Of a stretch of DNA of 64,000 bases, positions 1 to 9,309 are shown piece after piece. The translations under genes and the position numbers were made by a program. Location: assembly GCA_963573305.1 (NCBI GenBank), contig OY754334.1, positions 33,349,614 through 33,413,613 on the forward strand, read 5' to 3'. The DNA comes from Pyrrhosoma nymphula. Lineage: Eukaryota > Arthropoda > Insecta > Odonata > Coenagrionidae. The notes beneath the pieces are model-generated. The model ran no database searches and was not told the DNA's origin. It worked only from the letters and a program-made list of their open reading frames with translations. Numbering within the stretch: position 1 is the first letter of the stretch; every line of letters begins with the position of its first letter.

Positions 1-1290
1 TAGTTTCGTAAACAAAACCTTAAGAAAGTTTAATACCTATTTTTAAAGCTGTAGGTTTGAGAGACTGCAATCCAAAGGATATGCTGGAATGATTAACGGG
101 AACTGTTAATGCTTTTCTCCGTGGCAGCTAAAATCGCACCTGCGTTTGACATCTAAATGAATCTTACGGAAAGGGATTTGCATATGTAAATGGGGTCCCC
201 TCTGATGAAAGGTTGGATAAAGTGGCTGCATTTACTTCGAGGTCGCCGGCATTAACATCTCCGACAGCAAGCAATTTCTTATCACCTCATCGCATTCAAT
301 GTAAGTAAATTTTGGTGGGTGCCTGTCAAGGTTTAAATAATGTGGACCAATGCACAGGTGGCGGTATTTTTATTGAAAAAATTAGCTTTTTATAGAAAGA
401 GATGGGAAGCTGGTAGAGTTTGTAATTATCTCTACTGTAATACAAATTTCTTCTACATATTTTAGCATTCCTCCATTGATATTCAATTAACAAAATTACC
501 ATGAGCAATAATGAGATAACTTCTAATCATTTGTTTTCCTATTTTAGATTAAACTTCCAGTTCTAACCCACATGAAACACTGCCACAGTTCAAAATTTTC
601 TTGTTTTAAATCCCTTTAAAAGGTAAAAAATATATCATAATAGGCATTGTATAATACGATATTTAAGACATGTTACATTAGTACATTAATCAACCATGTC
701 TTGTTTTTTAAACATTTTACCCTCAAAGATTCCGGCAGAATACCTTTTCGCCTTATGTGGCAAAAATTGTTCACATATTAAGATGTCAAACTCTTTAATT
801 AGCAGACATGTAATTAATTATTCATTAATGATCATATTCTGTGTAGGAAATACATTTATTTTAATTATCAACTTCATATTCTAAGTGGGCTATTTTTTTC
901 GAATAAACTTCAGCGATAATATTAATAGATGATGATGATTTAATGAGATAATTGATTTGAGTAAAATATTTTTAGTAAATCTGTTGTAATTGTTGTGAAA
1001 AATAGTTGCAATTAAGAACTGCGGAAATTTTTGAGCAAACAATTTGTATAGAAATCCAATTCATTCTGTCACAAAAACAGTTTTTTTCTTTCCAAAGACA
1101 TCCACACCATTTAATTGTGCACTCACAGAGTAGAAAGTGTATTTTAAGTAACGTTTTGGTTGCGTTTGTTTGCCTACATAGTTTTTCTTGTTCGTAGAGT
1201 AAACATAGGGAAATATCTTGTCATTATACTCAGGTCTGTCGGACTAAATTAGGTGTTTTTAATTTGTATGCATAAAGCTTTAGTTATTTT
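1..1290. other. AT-rich stretch, nothing recognised
   Basis: Both strands were read. Only open frames of about 60 codons occur, none with a recognisable motif, and no repeat shared with the rest of the window was noticed. Confidence 0.5.
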
Positions 1291-1293
1291 TGA

Positions 1294-1500
1294 TTAGTTC
1301 AAAGGACTGCGGAACTGGCCGCGAAGTTACTCCTCCATGCATCTTTGAAATTCACTGTGGAAGTGGATGCCTGGGTAGCTTAGCTAGTTAAAGCATTAGG
1401 CGCGAAATCGAGGGGTTTTGGTTCGAGTCACAGTCCAGACGAATGATTTTTTCACTGTTAATTTCACACAGTTATATTCGATTTTTTTCGTTTTAATTGC
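1294..1500 (+). repeat. tRNA-derived SINE copy (family 1)
   Basis: A tRNA-like head is visible. A-box-like TAGCTTAGCTAGTT lies near 1377 and B-box-like GGTTCGAGTCA at 1421-1431, about 40 bases apart as in a tRNA. The head is followed by a non-tRNA tail starting GACGAATGATTTTTTCAC. The same head-plus-tail arrangement recurs near 9200, and the flanks recur in diverged form at 3713-3860. The mismatched head and the non-tRNA tail argue against a working tRNA gene. The RNA polymerase III internal promoter is established knowledge for such elements. The family grouping is my inference from eye alignment. Confidence 0.55.
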
Positions 1501-1837
1501 TGCATGAAAATCTACTTCATCAATAATCAATAATCATATCTTGTAATTAAAAAGTATTTAAGTTTCTTTCGCCGCTAGGAGTTCTTCATTCTTTCATGTC
1601 ACTTTTTCGTTGCGACGAATTCTTTAATATTTTTTTCTGCACAGCTTTCGCCTAACTATGACGTATATGCATCGGATTATTTTCATAATCTAATCGCTAA
1701 TCACCATTATATTCGAATTCACCAAGCTTGGGTGTGACTCGACCCATCTACTCTACCCCACGTCTGCTAATGCTTGCCTAATACGTAAGATACGCTGCTG
1801 CTGGATTACTCTCGAAACTCCTCCACTGAAATGAACT

Positions 1838-2700
1838 GTGATATTCTCCGGCATGTCCCCACGTCGGTCAAATCATCTGGGACTCGCATGTCTCTGTCTC
1901 TTCTACACTGCACCCCCCCCCATCCTTCATCCCCCTTTGCCTCCCTCGAAGCAGCCTCGTCCCTCCACTTCACAACCGATCCCTCTCCCTTATAACACAC
2001 ACCGCCTGCTCTGCTCCTCAACTCCCCCTATCTCTCAAGCCCACCGTCCAAAGTCCAGCATCCTCCTACTCTCCTTCCCTAGCGTCGTATCCCTGGCCTC
2101 GGCTGCATCAAATCCAATACCACCAACGAAGGAGATCGCGGGCCTGTCCCTCTTAGCCCGCCCCCACACCCCTCTCTGACCCTCCCCACCGTCCCGCCTA
2201 TTGTTCTTCGTGGATGTTGGCGGGCCCAGTTGATGCCCAGTCTTCTCTCCAGCACCACCACCCGCAGTGTCCAGATCCTTGTGCCCCACCCACCGCCCAG
2301 ATGTCCCTCTCCTCCACATGCAGGACTCCCTTACCGAAAGCCTTAAGAGGCCCCCCTCCCGCCCCTTGCTTGCAGTCCTTCCTCCTCCTACGCCGTTGTG
2401 AATATATCCATCCATTCTCTCTCTTGCTCTCCTCTTGCTTCCTCCTCCTCCTCTCTCTCTCCCTCTCGGCTTGTCTGCTTCTGTCTCCTCCTTCTCCTTT
2501 TCTGCTTGCTGCTCTTGCCTCTTCTTCCTCATTGCTTTGCGATCGCCCGGAGGGCCCCTTATAAGAGAGAGAGAGAGAGCTAGAGACCACTCCCACTCCC
2601 TGCTATACTCCAACCACCCTCCTCGAAACTCTTCCCTTTTCCACTCTCTCCGACGTCTTTTCCGTCCGCTTTTCCTCTTTTGCATTTGTTCTCTTTAATT
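1838..2700. other. Pyrimidine-rich (C/T on +) low-complexity block
   Basis: The + strand is dominated by C and T (runs of TCC, CTC and CCC). Open frames of up to 216 codons on the minus strand (2035-2685) and 113 on the plus (1838-2179) result from the scarcity of stop codons in such DNA. Their products are Arg/Gly/Glu-rich or Pro/Ser/Leu-rich with no domain. A TTATAAG followed by an AG repeat sits at 2560-2579, which could be promoter-like but is not evidence of a promoter on its own. Confidence 0.5.
2564..2579. repeat. (AG)8 microsatellite
   Basis: Perfect AG dinucleotide run at the edge of the pyrimidine-rich block. GA runs can bind GAGA-type factors in insects, but there is no other sign of a regulatory site. 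Confidence 0.85.
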
Positions 2701-2764
2701 TTTTCAACTCTTCCCTTTAAAAATAAAAAAACTCTCGCGTCCTCCTTCAGTTAGGGCCGTGTGA

Positions 2765-3930
2765 TTTTTGTGATTGCAATGCTCGATGTGCCGGAAATCG
2801 TGTTGCCATATTGATGAACCGGACTGTAATGCGGATGTATCATATTGCGATGTAATGCGGTTATATGCGAGGAAAAAAAACGCCACACATGGTTTATTTA
2901 TAGTAACCTTTTTCTTCGTGAATTTTTGTCGGTGCATAGTACGTTAATAGTCATTATTTCTATTATATTTTGATTATAAAGAGCTTTGAGTAAATTTATT
3001 TCCTAACACTTAGTTAAAGACATTTGCTAATGCATGATAACTATAATTTAAATAACATTTGTAGTATATTTTGCAATATATGTTGGTTAATAACTCACCC
3101 TCTGCCGCACTCCATTAAGGTTGATTTCGGGGTGCGCTGTAGATTTATATATGCGATTGAACTCTATGCAATGTGATTTAAGGTGATGCTATGCAAATGG
3201 GGTTGAAATATTCGACGGGTATGCGGTTTAATGGTATGCAAAGCTATGTGATGCAATGTATTGTGATAAAATGTAGTTTGTGACGTTAACCATACTATGC
3301 AAAATGCGAGGTAATCAGATAAGTAATGTAATGTGCTGAAATGAGATATACCAAATGTTAGAGGATACAATGAGTAAAGCGATGTAATGCTGAGTAAGTT
3401 GATGCAACGTAATAGGCTACGTAATGGGATGCAATCTAATATGCTATCTAATGCCATGAAGTGCGATATCATATCAAGCATACATATCACGCGATATATG
3501 ATGAACTGTTGCATTCTTTGCGATGCAGAAGTTAATTCACATAGCGATCCTGGCTATCTAATGCCATACGATTCGGAATGATGTGATGCAGTTCAATATC
3601 ATGCTGAATAACGAGGATTCAATGTGATATTCCCGATCTAATGTGATAACTTGCAGTTCTATGCGATATAACGCAATGAAGGGCGATATTCATGCGATTT
3701 AGCGCTGTATTCGGTTCAAAGAACTGCCGAACTAGTAACTTTAACAAATATCCGCCTGCGATCTCACAAACCTGTGTCATTCACTGTGAAAAATATCATT
3801 GAATTGTATCACATTCCCATCGAGGCGAATTATTTTTTCTCTGTGAATTTTGCACATAAGCCATATGTGATGTCATATCATGCTATATACGAAATTTGAA
3901 TCGCAATGCGGAACTGAATAAACTAGCATC
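2765..3930. repeat. Degenerate ATGCGATGTAAT-type simple-sequence field
   Basis: Over more than 1 kb the sequence keeps returning to variants of ATGCGAT, ATGTGATGCAAT and GTAATGCG, with no fixed period but far more often than elsewhere in the window. It is densest at about 3150-3700. A second, shorter field with the same words lies at 50150-50350. This looks like an old, heavily mutated short-unit satellite or cryptically simple DNA. The small open frames here (3164-3514 minus, 3387-3581 plus) are side effects of the repeat. Confidence 0.55.
3713..3860 (+). repeat. Diverged copy related to the SINE at 1294
   Basis: The segment opens with TTCAAAGAACTGCCGAACT (compare TTCAAAGGACTGCGGAACT near 1298). 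It contains TTCACTGTG as that copy does, and ends in GGCGAATTATTTTTTCTCTG (compare GACGAATGATTTTTTCACTG at 1439). The tRNA-like middle is not recognisable here. The relationship is judged by eye only. Confidence 0.35.
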
Positions 3931-3944
3931 GCAGAGCCCTAAAG

Positions 3945-4210
3945 AGTCCTCTTCCCCCATTCCCACTCCTTCCCACCCATTTCACTCGTGAGAGGGAGAG
4001 GTTAAAACTACTTCATCTCGTAGTGTGACGGCCGAGGGAAAGAGGTGGCGGAGAAGGAAGGGGGAGGGAGTGGAAGGCCTTCAGTGCTCTCCCGCCCGTC
4101 CGCCTTTCTTCTGGGATGGAAAAAAGAAATTCGCCTCGTTTTTACACGTTTTCTTTTCTTTTCCCCGTCCCCCCCTTCTTCATCCTCCTCCTCCTCCACA
4201 GGTCCACTAA
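3945..4210. other. Short GC-rich, strand-asymmetric block
   Basis: C/T-rich on + at both ends, with a G/A-rich segment at 4020-4075. It holds short open frames on both strands without motifs. No gene can be supported. Confidence 0.4.
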
Positions 4211-4397
4211 TAATCTAGTCCTCTTGAGGTTTGTCTTTTTTGAGAGCGACTTCATTCCCCAGGCTGTCTTTCACATCCGTCCTTCCGTGTTTTCCTTTGT
4301 AAATTATCTTTATCTTGGTGCAGTGAAATTTATCTTTTGCGTTTACCGCAGGATGTGATCGAGTCGGATCCATTCCCTTGTTAATTATTGTCGTCTG

Positions 4398-4545
4398 GCG
4401 ATATCATACTAATATATAAAAACTGAATGGTGTCTGTCTGTCTGTTGCTTAATCACGCAAAACTACTGAACCGATTGAGCTGAAATTTGGCATGTAGAGA
4501 TAAAATGTATATGGGATGAACATAGGCTATACTAAAAAGCCCTCA
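4398..4545 (+). repeat. Fragment of a Helitron-like dispersed repeat
   Basis: The segment reads CTAATATATAAAAACTGAAT, then a TGTCTGTCTGTC run, then CACGCAAAACTACTGAACCG and GAGCTGAAATTTGGCATGTA. This word order (ATATAAA-CTGAATG, TGTCTGT run, ACTACTGAACCGAT, GAAATTTGGCATG) is typical of a very common insect repeat that I associate with Helitron ends. No Helitron terminus (CTRR with 3' hairpin) or Rep/helicase is visible, so the family name is tentative. Confidence 0.4.
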
Positions 4546-4559
4546 GGGTCCCCGAAGAC

Positions 4560-6300
4560 CATGCTAGGTGAAGGTGGTCCATGCTAAGCATTGGGTTCGG
4601 TGCAGTAGTTTCATTTTTTGCTTTTTAAAAGTACTTGAACTCAAGATAGAGGGCTGGGATTTTTTATCGGATGGATGAATAAATGAAGTTTCTAATTCTT
4701 TCAATGGGTTTTCGTTTCCGCTTCGTAATTGTCTGAAAATCATGTTTTTTGCTGAAATATCTAACATTTTTCTATGAAATCAACAATAGCATATTTCCTT
4801 GACCACTAGAGATTTGATTTGCAAAGGATATTCACGCCTCTGGCATTTAAGTTTTCCTGCAGACCCATAATAGCACGTAGAAATAAAATCTGTAAAAGAA
4901 GGGCCCCGAGTCCCAAGGGCCCCATGACTAATTGCTTCAGGGGGTTATCGATAAATTCAATGCATATTTACAAGTACTTATACTCTTCAATGTCTATTCT
5001 CAAAGTAGCTCTCATAGGGGCACTGCATGTAAATGAGAGAACACTGACGTAGTAAACGATACACATAAAGGAATTAAACGTGCAAGAATATTTACGTGCA
5101 GCGAATAGTAATGGAAATAATACCACTGTTGCTACAAAAACACTGCATTGTTTATTTTCGTTTAATACTCAGATGTATTACACGTAGTGGAATCGTCTGC
5201 CTCTCATTACGATTGCAAACTGTTTTCTAGACCAATTCCCACATCATAAACGTTACGAGTAATTAATATATGTTCAAAAGTGTTAAAGTTCAGTTATATA
5301 ACTTACATACGCTCAATATTCGAGTTGCCTATTCAAGACTATCACTTGACCCTGTGTTTCCCTTCCTTGGACTTAAACATATATCCATTAACATAGCTGA
5401 TAGAAAAAAGAGTAACCTTTTGAAAAAATCTTCTATAGCAAGGGGAATGTCTTTTTTTGCGAGTGAATGAGTCCTTGCATAAAAAACAACTAAGGTTAGA
5501 CTTGGATGCTCAAAGACATGCCCACTAGCGATCTTATGAGCATCTCCCCGTGGTGTTTCTCGGGTTACGCTAAGAACCGCACAAATTTAATCCTAACCCA
5601 TCCTACGGACGGGTAACCAACTCTAAATCTGGTTCAAATATAGACCCATCTGTTTCGAAACTCCCATCTGTTTTAAGATGGAATAAATTATAATGACTTC
5701 ACTACATGTTTCTTACCAGAAAGATGAATGGAAATTCTGCGCAATGAACGACATCCGTGCATGAAAATCGACAAGTGCACTAAGAATCACCACAGATTTT
5801 TTATTTAGCACCCGAAACCAATGATTATGACTATCCTTTATGCCGAAGGCGCAGTCCGGGTGATGGGAGGATTCTTAGGTCAAATAAACATGGCTTCTGC
5901 TGCAAATGCTCCTTTTGACGTAATCAACCGCTGGATTGCACCCTATTCTCGAATCCTGAGATACTCAACGCACATATCGACGTTGAATTGCGTTACTCAA
6001 TTGAGTCATTGAATGCAAATATATTTTGTACACAAGGGAAGCGACTAAGCTGTTAATCACTCAGAAGGTGGCTTAAGAGAACCGGAGGGACGAGGTTACC
6101 ATCAATCAACCTGGGTGTTATTTAAGTAGTATATTGGTTAGCCGTTGCATGAAAGAGGACCAACAGTCACTGATCTCTCCGTGCACCTCTTAAATGGCCA
6201 TTGTGTCTACTGCATTCAACATAATTTACGAACTCCTGAAAACATCGAGTTGAAAGTATTCTTTAGGCTTTGTGCTTTTCTTATGAAATAAGTTCAATGT
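4560..6300. other. No gene recognised
   Basis: AT-rich. The direct repeat CCATGCTA occurs twice at about 4559-4585. GGGCCCC flanks a short spacer near 4900. Open frames of 60-77 codons show no motif. Confidence 0.45.
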
Positions 6301-6308
6301 TTTTCACA

Positions 6309-6327
6309 CCCGTTGAATTTCAACGGG
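6309..6327. repeat. Short perfect hairpin, shared with 58779-58797
   Basis: CCCGTTGAA/TTCAACGGG forms a 9-bp stem around a single base and is followed by TACCTTC. Nearly the same hairpin followed by CACCTTC occurs at 58779. The reuse with the same flank suggests the end of a dispersed short element. Confidence 0.5.
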
Positions 6328-6571
6328 TACCTTCCGCTAGTTTTTCATAAAGATCATTTCTCATTTAGATTATTATTCAATTATTCTCTAGTGCGCAATT
6401 TAGGTAATACATTTTCTGTCTTTTACTTGCAATGAGTTTTTTAGATAATTATCAGTAAGATATGACATTTTTTTCCTTTCCTCTACCTAGAAAGTGTTTG
6501 CTGTACTTAAGTTAACCCTCGATATTGCTATTGATTTTAGTTCCTTGTGCAGGCTTCCGCGGGTTGATGAG

Positions 6572-6702
6572 TATGAAGATACATTTCTTCCGGGTATTAC
6601 ACCGCGTAGGTCCATTGTTCAGGGACGACAGTTTCGCCGGCGTTGCAGTCGGCTTCTTCAGGTCAGTGAAGTGTGGATGCAGAATGTTGGCCGCCTTATA
6701 TA
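6572..6702 (-). repeat. Left pLTR arm of the PLE (inverted)
   Basis: 131 bp, matching 7114-7244 base for base as reverse complement. On the minus strand it carries CCTGAAGAAGCCGACTGCAA followed by a pairing segment and GAAACTG. The same shape is found in several other PLE-like spots in this window. Confidence 0.85.
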
Positions 6703-7098
6703 AGTTATGGCCGAGTAAAAGACCGTGTACCTATGCAGTCGAAGAGCGGAGTGTACGAAGTCACTTGCAACTGTGGGAGTAGCTACATTGGGCAGACCTC
6801 CAGATCCCTCAAGTGCCGCCTAATGGAGCATCAAAGGGCAACTAAGAACAGACAAATACGACTCTCTGCCATAGCAGAGCACACATGGACGGGCCCTACC
6901 CACAACATCAACTTTGAAGAAGCTAAGCTAATTTCCGAAGAAAGGAGATATTTCCCACGTCTCATACGGGAGGCCATCGAAATAAGCAAGAATGAAGACA
7001 ATTTCAATAGGGAAGATGGCTATTCCCTCGCGAATGCCTGGAAACGCGTTTTGCGTGGGAAAAAGAAAAACAGCAACAGCCAATCACGAGTGACCTAA
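6703..7098 (+). CDS. PLE C-terminal GIY-YIG endonuclease domain (partial ORF)
   Basis: This is the C-terminal nuclease part of a Penelope-like retroelement polyprotein. Its role is to nick target DNA during element insertion. The GIY-YIG core reads GVYEVTCNCGSSYIGQT, followed by the Arg/His segment RSLKCRLMEHQRA. The terminal conserved block is FPRLIREAIEI, whose Glu is the likely metal ligand, then FNREDGYSL typical of PLEs. The Cys pair CNC just before YIG fits the extra zinc-binding cysteines of PLE nucleases. The frame is open through the left arm (a possible start is 6673, inside the arm), but the natural protein would begin far upstream with a reverse transcriptase that is absent here. 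There is no internal stop. Immobile by itself. High confidence in the domain, low in any expression. Confidence 0.85.
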   Translation, partial: SYGRVKDRVPMQSKSGVYEVTCNCGSSYIGQTSRSLKCRLMEHQRATKNRQIRLSAIAEHTWTGPTHNINFEEAKLISEERRYFPRLIREAIEISKNEDNFNREDGYSLANAWKRVLRGKKKNSNSQSRVT

Positions 7099-7113
7099 CC
7101 CCTACGGATAAGA

Positions 7114-7242
7114 TATATAAGGCGGCCAACATTCTGCATCCACACTTCACTGACCTGAAGAAGCCGACTGCAACGCCGGCGAAACTGTCGTCCCTGAACA
7201 ATGGACCTACGCGGTGTAATACCCGGAAGAAATGTATCTTCA
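7114..7242 (+). repeat. Right pLTR arm of the PLE
   Basis: Begins 15 bases after the stop codon of the nuclease frame, as expected for the 3' repeat. It is the mirror image of 6572-6702 and abuts the second copy of TATTGATTTTAGT. It contains CTGAAGA, one base, a pairing stem and then GAAAC. Confidence 0.85.
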
Positions 7243-7349
7243 TATTGATTTTAGTGTTTGTTTTTGCATTAGTACAATAAAAAATGTGCCGTTCGTAATC
7301 TAATCTGTTCCACTGCTAAAAAACGATTTCCCCTGACCCATTCAACAAA

Positions 7350-7745
7350 GTACACGAACCATTCGACAAGGTTCCTCACATAAAACTTGTATTTAAACTA
7401 CAATCATGCGAGTTAAACCAAAAAATAGTGAATTGGAAATGTGGCTTTCTAAGTGATCGCAAGCAAAAAGTGGTCATTGACGGCATTAGCTCTGGTATGG
7501 TGAGAGTGACATCCGGCGTCCCACAAGGAAGCGTGATCATCCCCTTTTTATTCATTATGACTTCATATAATGACTTAAGTTCTCGAGTTAGCAGTAGCCT
7601 TAGATTATTTGCAGATGATTCGGTCATCTATCGCGAAATCGGCGAAGATGTGGACTTATAAATTCTTTCATCGGACCTAAACAACATTAGCTCGTGGTGC
7701 CAGAAGTGGGGGCTTAACTCATGCTTGAAAATGCTTTCCTTAAGG
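7350..7745 (+). pseudogene. CR1/Jockey-like non-LTR reverse transcriptase fragment
   Basis: The frame starting about 7362 reads FDKVPHIKLVFKL, then WKCGFLSDRKQKVVIDG, then VTSGVPQGSV, then LRLFADDSVIYREI. These are consecutive RT motifs: the helix after the first catalytic Asp, the GVPQGS loop and the FADD catalytic box. A TAA stop at 7659-7661 breaks the frame, after which DLNNISSWCQKWGLN continues in the same frame as in the family. The expected GPLLFLIYINDL stretch after GVPQGS is altered. Both ends are lost, leaving about 130 codons of an ORF that is normally around 900. The piece starts about 100 bp downstream of the PLE, with no visible link between them. Confidence 0.8.
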
Positions 7746-7779
7746 TGTTCACTGAAACTCCGCCGGTATTTAAATCAAT

Positions 7780-9190
7780 CCTTTATGTACCCTAGCTACC
7801 CAAAAAACCAAATCCCTCACCATCATAAGTTTACTTAAATAAATACAAGTTAAAGATTAATTAGTTGTTTTTTTCATGGTGCTATTATCGATCTACTCCT
7901 CTGGAAGACGCGGTATAAGGTAAAAACGTTTCTTGAACGAGGGACTGGGAGAATTCCATTAGGTAGACTTGATGGCGCGATAAAAGTGGGTGCAGGAGCT
8001 TTCTGGCTTTGTGATTTCTTTAGAGAGATGACAATGGGCCCACCCAGTCCGGAAGGACTCGTGGGAAGTTTCGTGGGCGGGCGATTGCCTCCCAGTGTCC
8101 AGGCAATCATCGCTGTTCGTACGAGAGGTGGGTGCTGGCTTATGAATTCCCTAGGCTTGTTTTCGTTTCATCAAGGCCTCTTGAAATTTTCAGTCTTATT
8201 TGGAGCGCATCGTTTCGCTGTTTTCCTAAGGCAAATCTGCTGCTGCAAAATGCTGGTGCGGGTATTTTCCGTACGAATTAATTTGTTTTTTACTTTTGTG
8301 TTAAGCGTCGCAAATTTAGCGATTCTCTCTTACGGCGTAGCGATGGTGCATGCCTTCAGTATTTTATCGAGAAAAACGTTAACTAAGGCGTATATTTCGT
8401 ACGTTTTGTATATAGTATTGGATCAACAGATGATGAGAAGACATACTAGTATTAACTATTTTTTAGTTAGTACTATATAGATATGCAGGTGAATATATTT
8501 TGAAAACAACCGTTTGAGTAAATAGTGTTTGAGACTCAGAAAGCCTTAGTATTGTGATTGATTGTGAGTTAGGCTACGGAAGATAGAGCTTTACAGGGAA
8601 TTAGATTAAATGCTGTAATTTTTTAACGTTTTTCTCATTCAGTGTTTGGATAATGGGGTGAAGATCAATAACTAGATCAACAAGAGTGTCATCATAACTG
8701 GAATGTGGAGGCTAAACTGTGTCCCGAGTGAATATATTTCATTTCAGCAAAAAAAGAGAAATATCGTTTCAGATTTTCCTCAGAGTTTCAATGATAGCGG
8801 TATTTATTACCATTTAAATAATTAATTTGGTAGATAAACTTGCGAAAAAAAGAATGCATTAAACCGTGGATCTAGTATGAAACATGGAAACACCTAAAGG
8901 TTGCGTCACAGTGGCTAAATGCGTTGCTTTCAATGAAAAAAAGCGTATGTTGGAGATTTTAAGATTCGGAGAAGAATGTTACAACATGTAGAAGTGCTTA
9001 ACGAAGAAGGCCACAGGATTTGATTGGTCGGAAGAAATTAATTGACAAAAATTCTAAAAACAAAGGGAGCGGATTATTACTTGATAGATGGTGATTGTCC
9101 ATCTTCACTTTGCTTTACGCCATATGCTGTCATATGTCATGCTGTGCTTTACGCCAATGAAATACGTAATAGTAGCCACGAGGAAAATTA
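7780..9190. other. No gene recognised; contains a pair of hairpins
   Basis: An open frame at 7986-8480 (164 codons) has no recognisable domain and overlaps the two stable hairpins at 8039-8113. The rest is AT-rich without features. Confidence 0.4.
8039..8113. other. Two adjacent stem-loops
   Basis: First, CCCAC..AGTCC-GGAA-GGACT..GTGGG (8039-8065) has two stacked 5-bp stems closed by a GGAA loop. Second, GCGATTGCCT (8081-8090) pairs with AGGCAATCATCGC (8101-8113) with a small bulge. The segment is GC-richer than its surroundings. Function unknown; it could be the end of an unrecognised mobile element. Confidence 0.45.
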
Positions 9191-9196
9191 GACCCA

Positions 9197-9300
9197 AGCC
9201 CGTGTAGCTTAGTGGCCTGCGCATCGTCCCGAAAGGTCGCAATGTCCGTGGATCGATTACTGGTCTGGGACGATTTTTTCTCGTGGAACTTGCTACAACT
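9197..9300 (+). repeat. tRNA-derived SINE copy (family 1)
   Basis: GCCCGTGTAGCTTAGTGG is an A-box-like start, and GGATCGATTAC near 9250 is a mutated B box. The tail GGGACGATTTTTTCTCG parallels the tail of the copy at 1294. The tail may run on toward 9400. Confidence 0.5.
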
Positions 9301-9309
9301 TAATAGCTG

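Larger units (their letters stand above)
6529..7255 (+). mobile_element. Penelope-like element (PLE), 5'-truncated, with inverted arms
   Basis: A 131-bp arm (6572-6702) and its exact reverse complement (7114-7244) flank a single open frame for a PLE-type GIY-YIG endonuclease. The 13-base word TATTGATTTTAGT stands just outside the element at both ends (6529-6541 and 7243-7255) and is a good target-site duplication candidate, giving an insertion of about 700 bp from 6542 to 7242. PLEs are known to carry long repeats (pLTRs), often with a truncated copy in inverse orientation, and this structure fits. The reverse-transcriptase half of the ORF is missing: coding sequence starts directly at the inner edge of the left arm. 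Identical arms suggest recent insertion or gene conversion. Confidence 0.8.

Noticed and set aside
2035..2685. 216-codon minus-strand open frame
   Set aside because: Purine-rich low-complexity reading with no motif. Overlapping frames on both strands are equally open.
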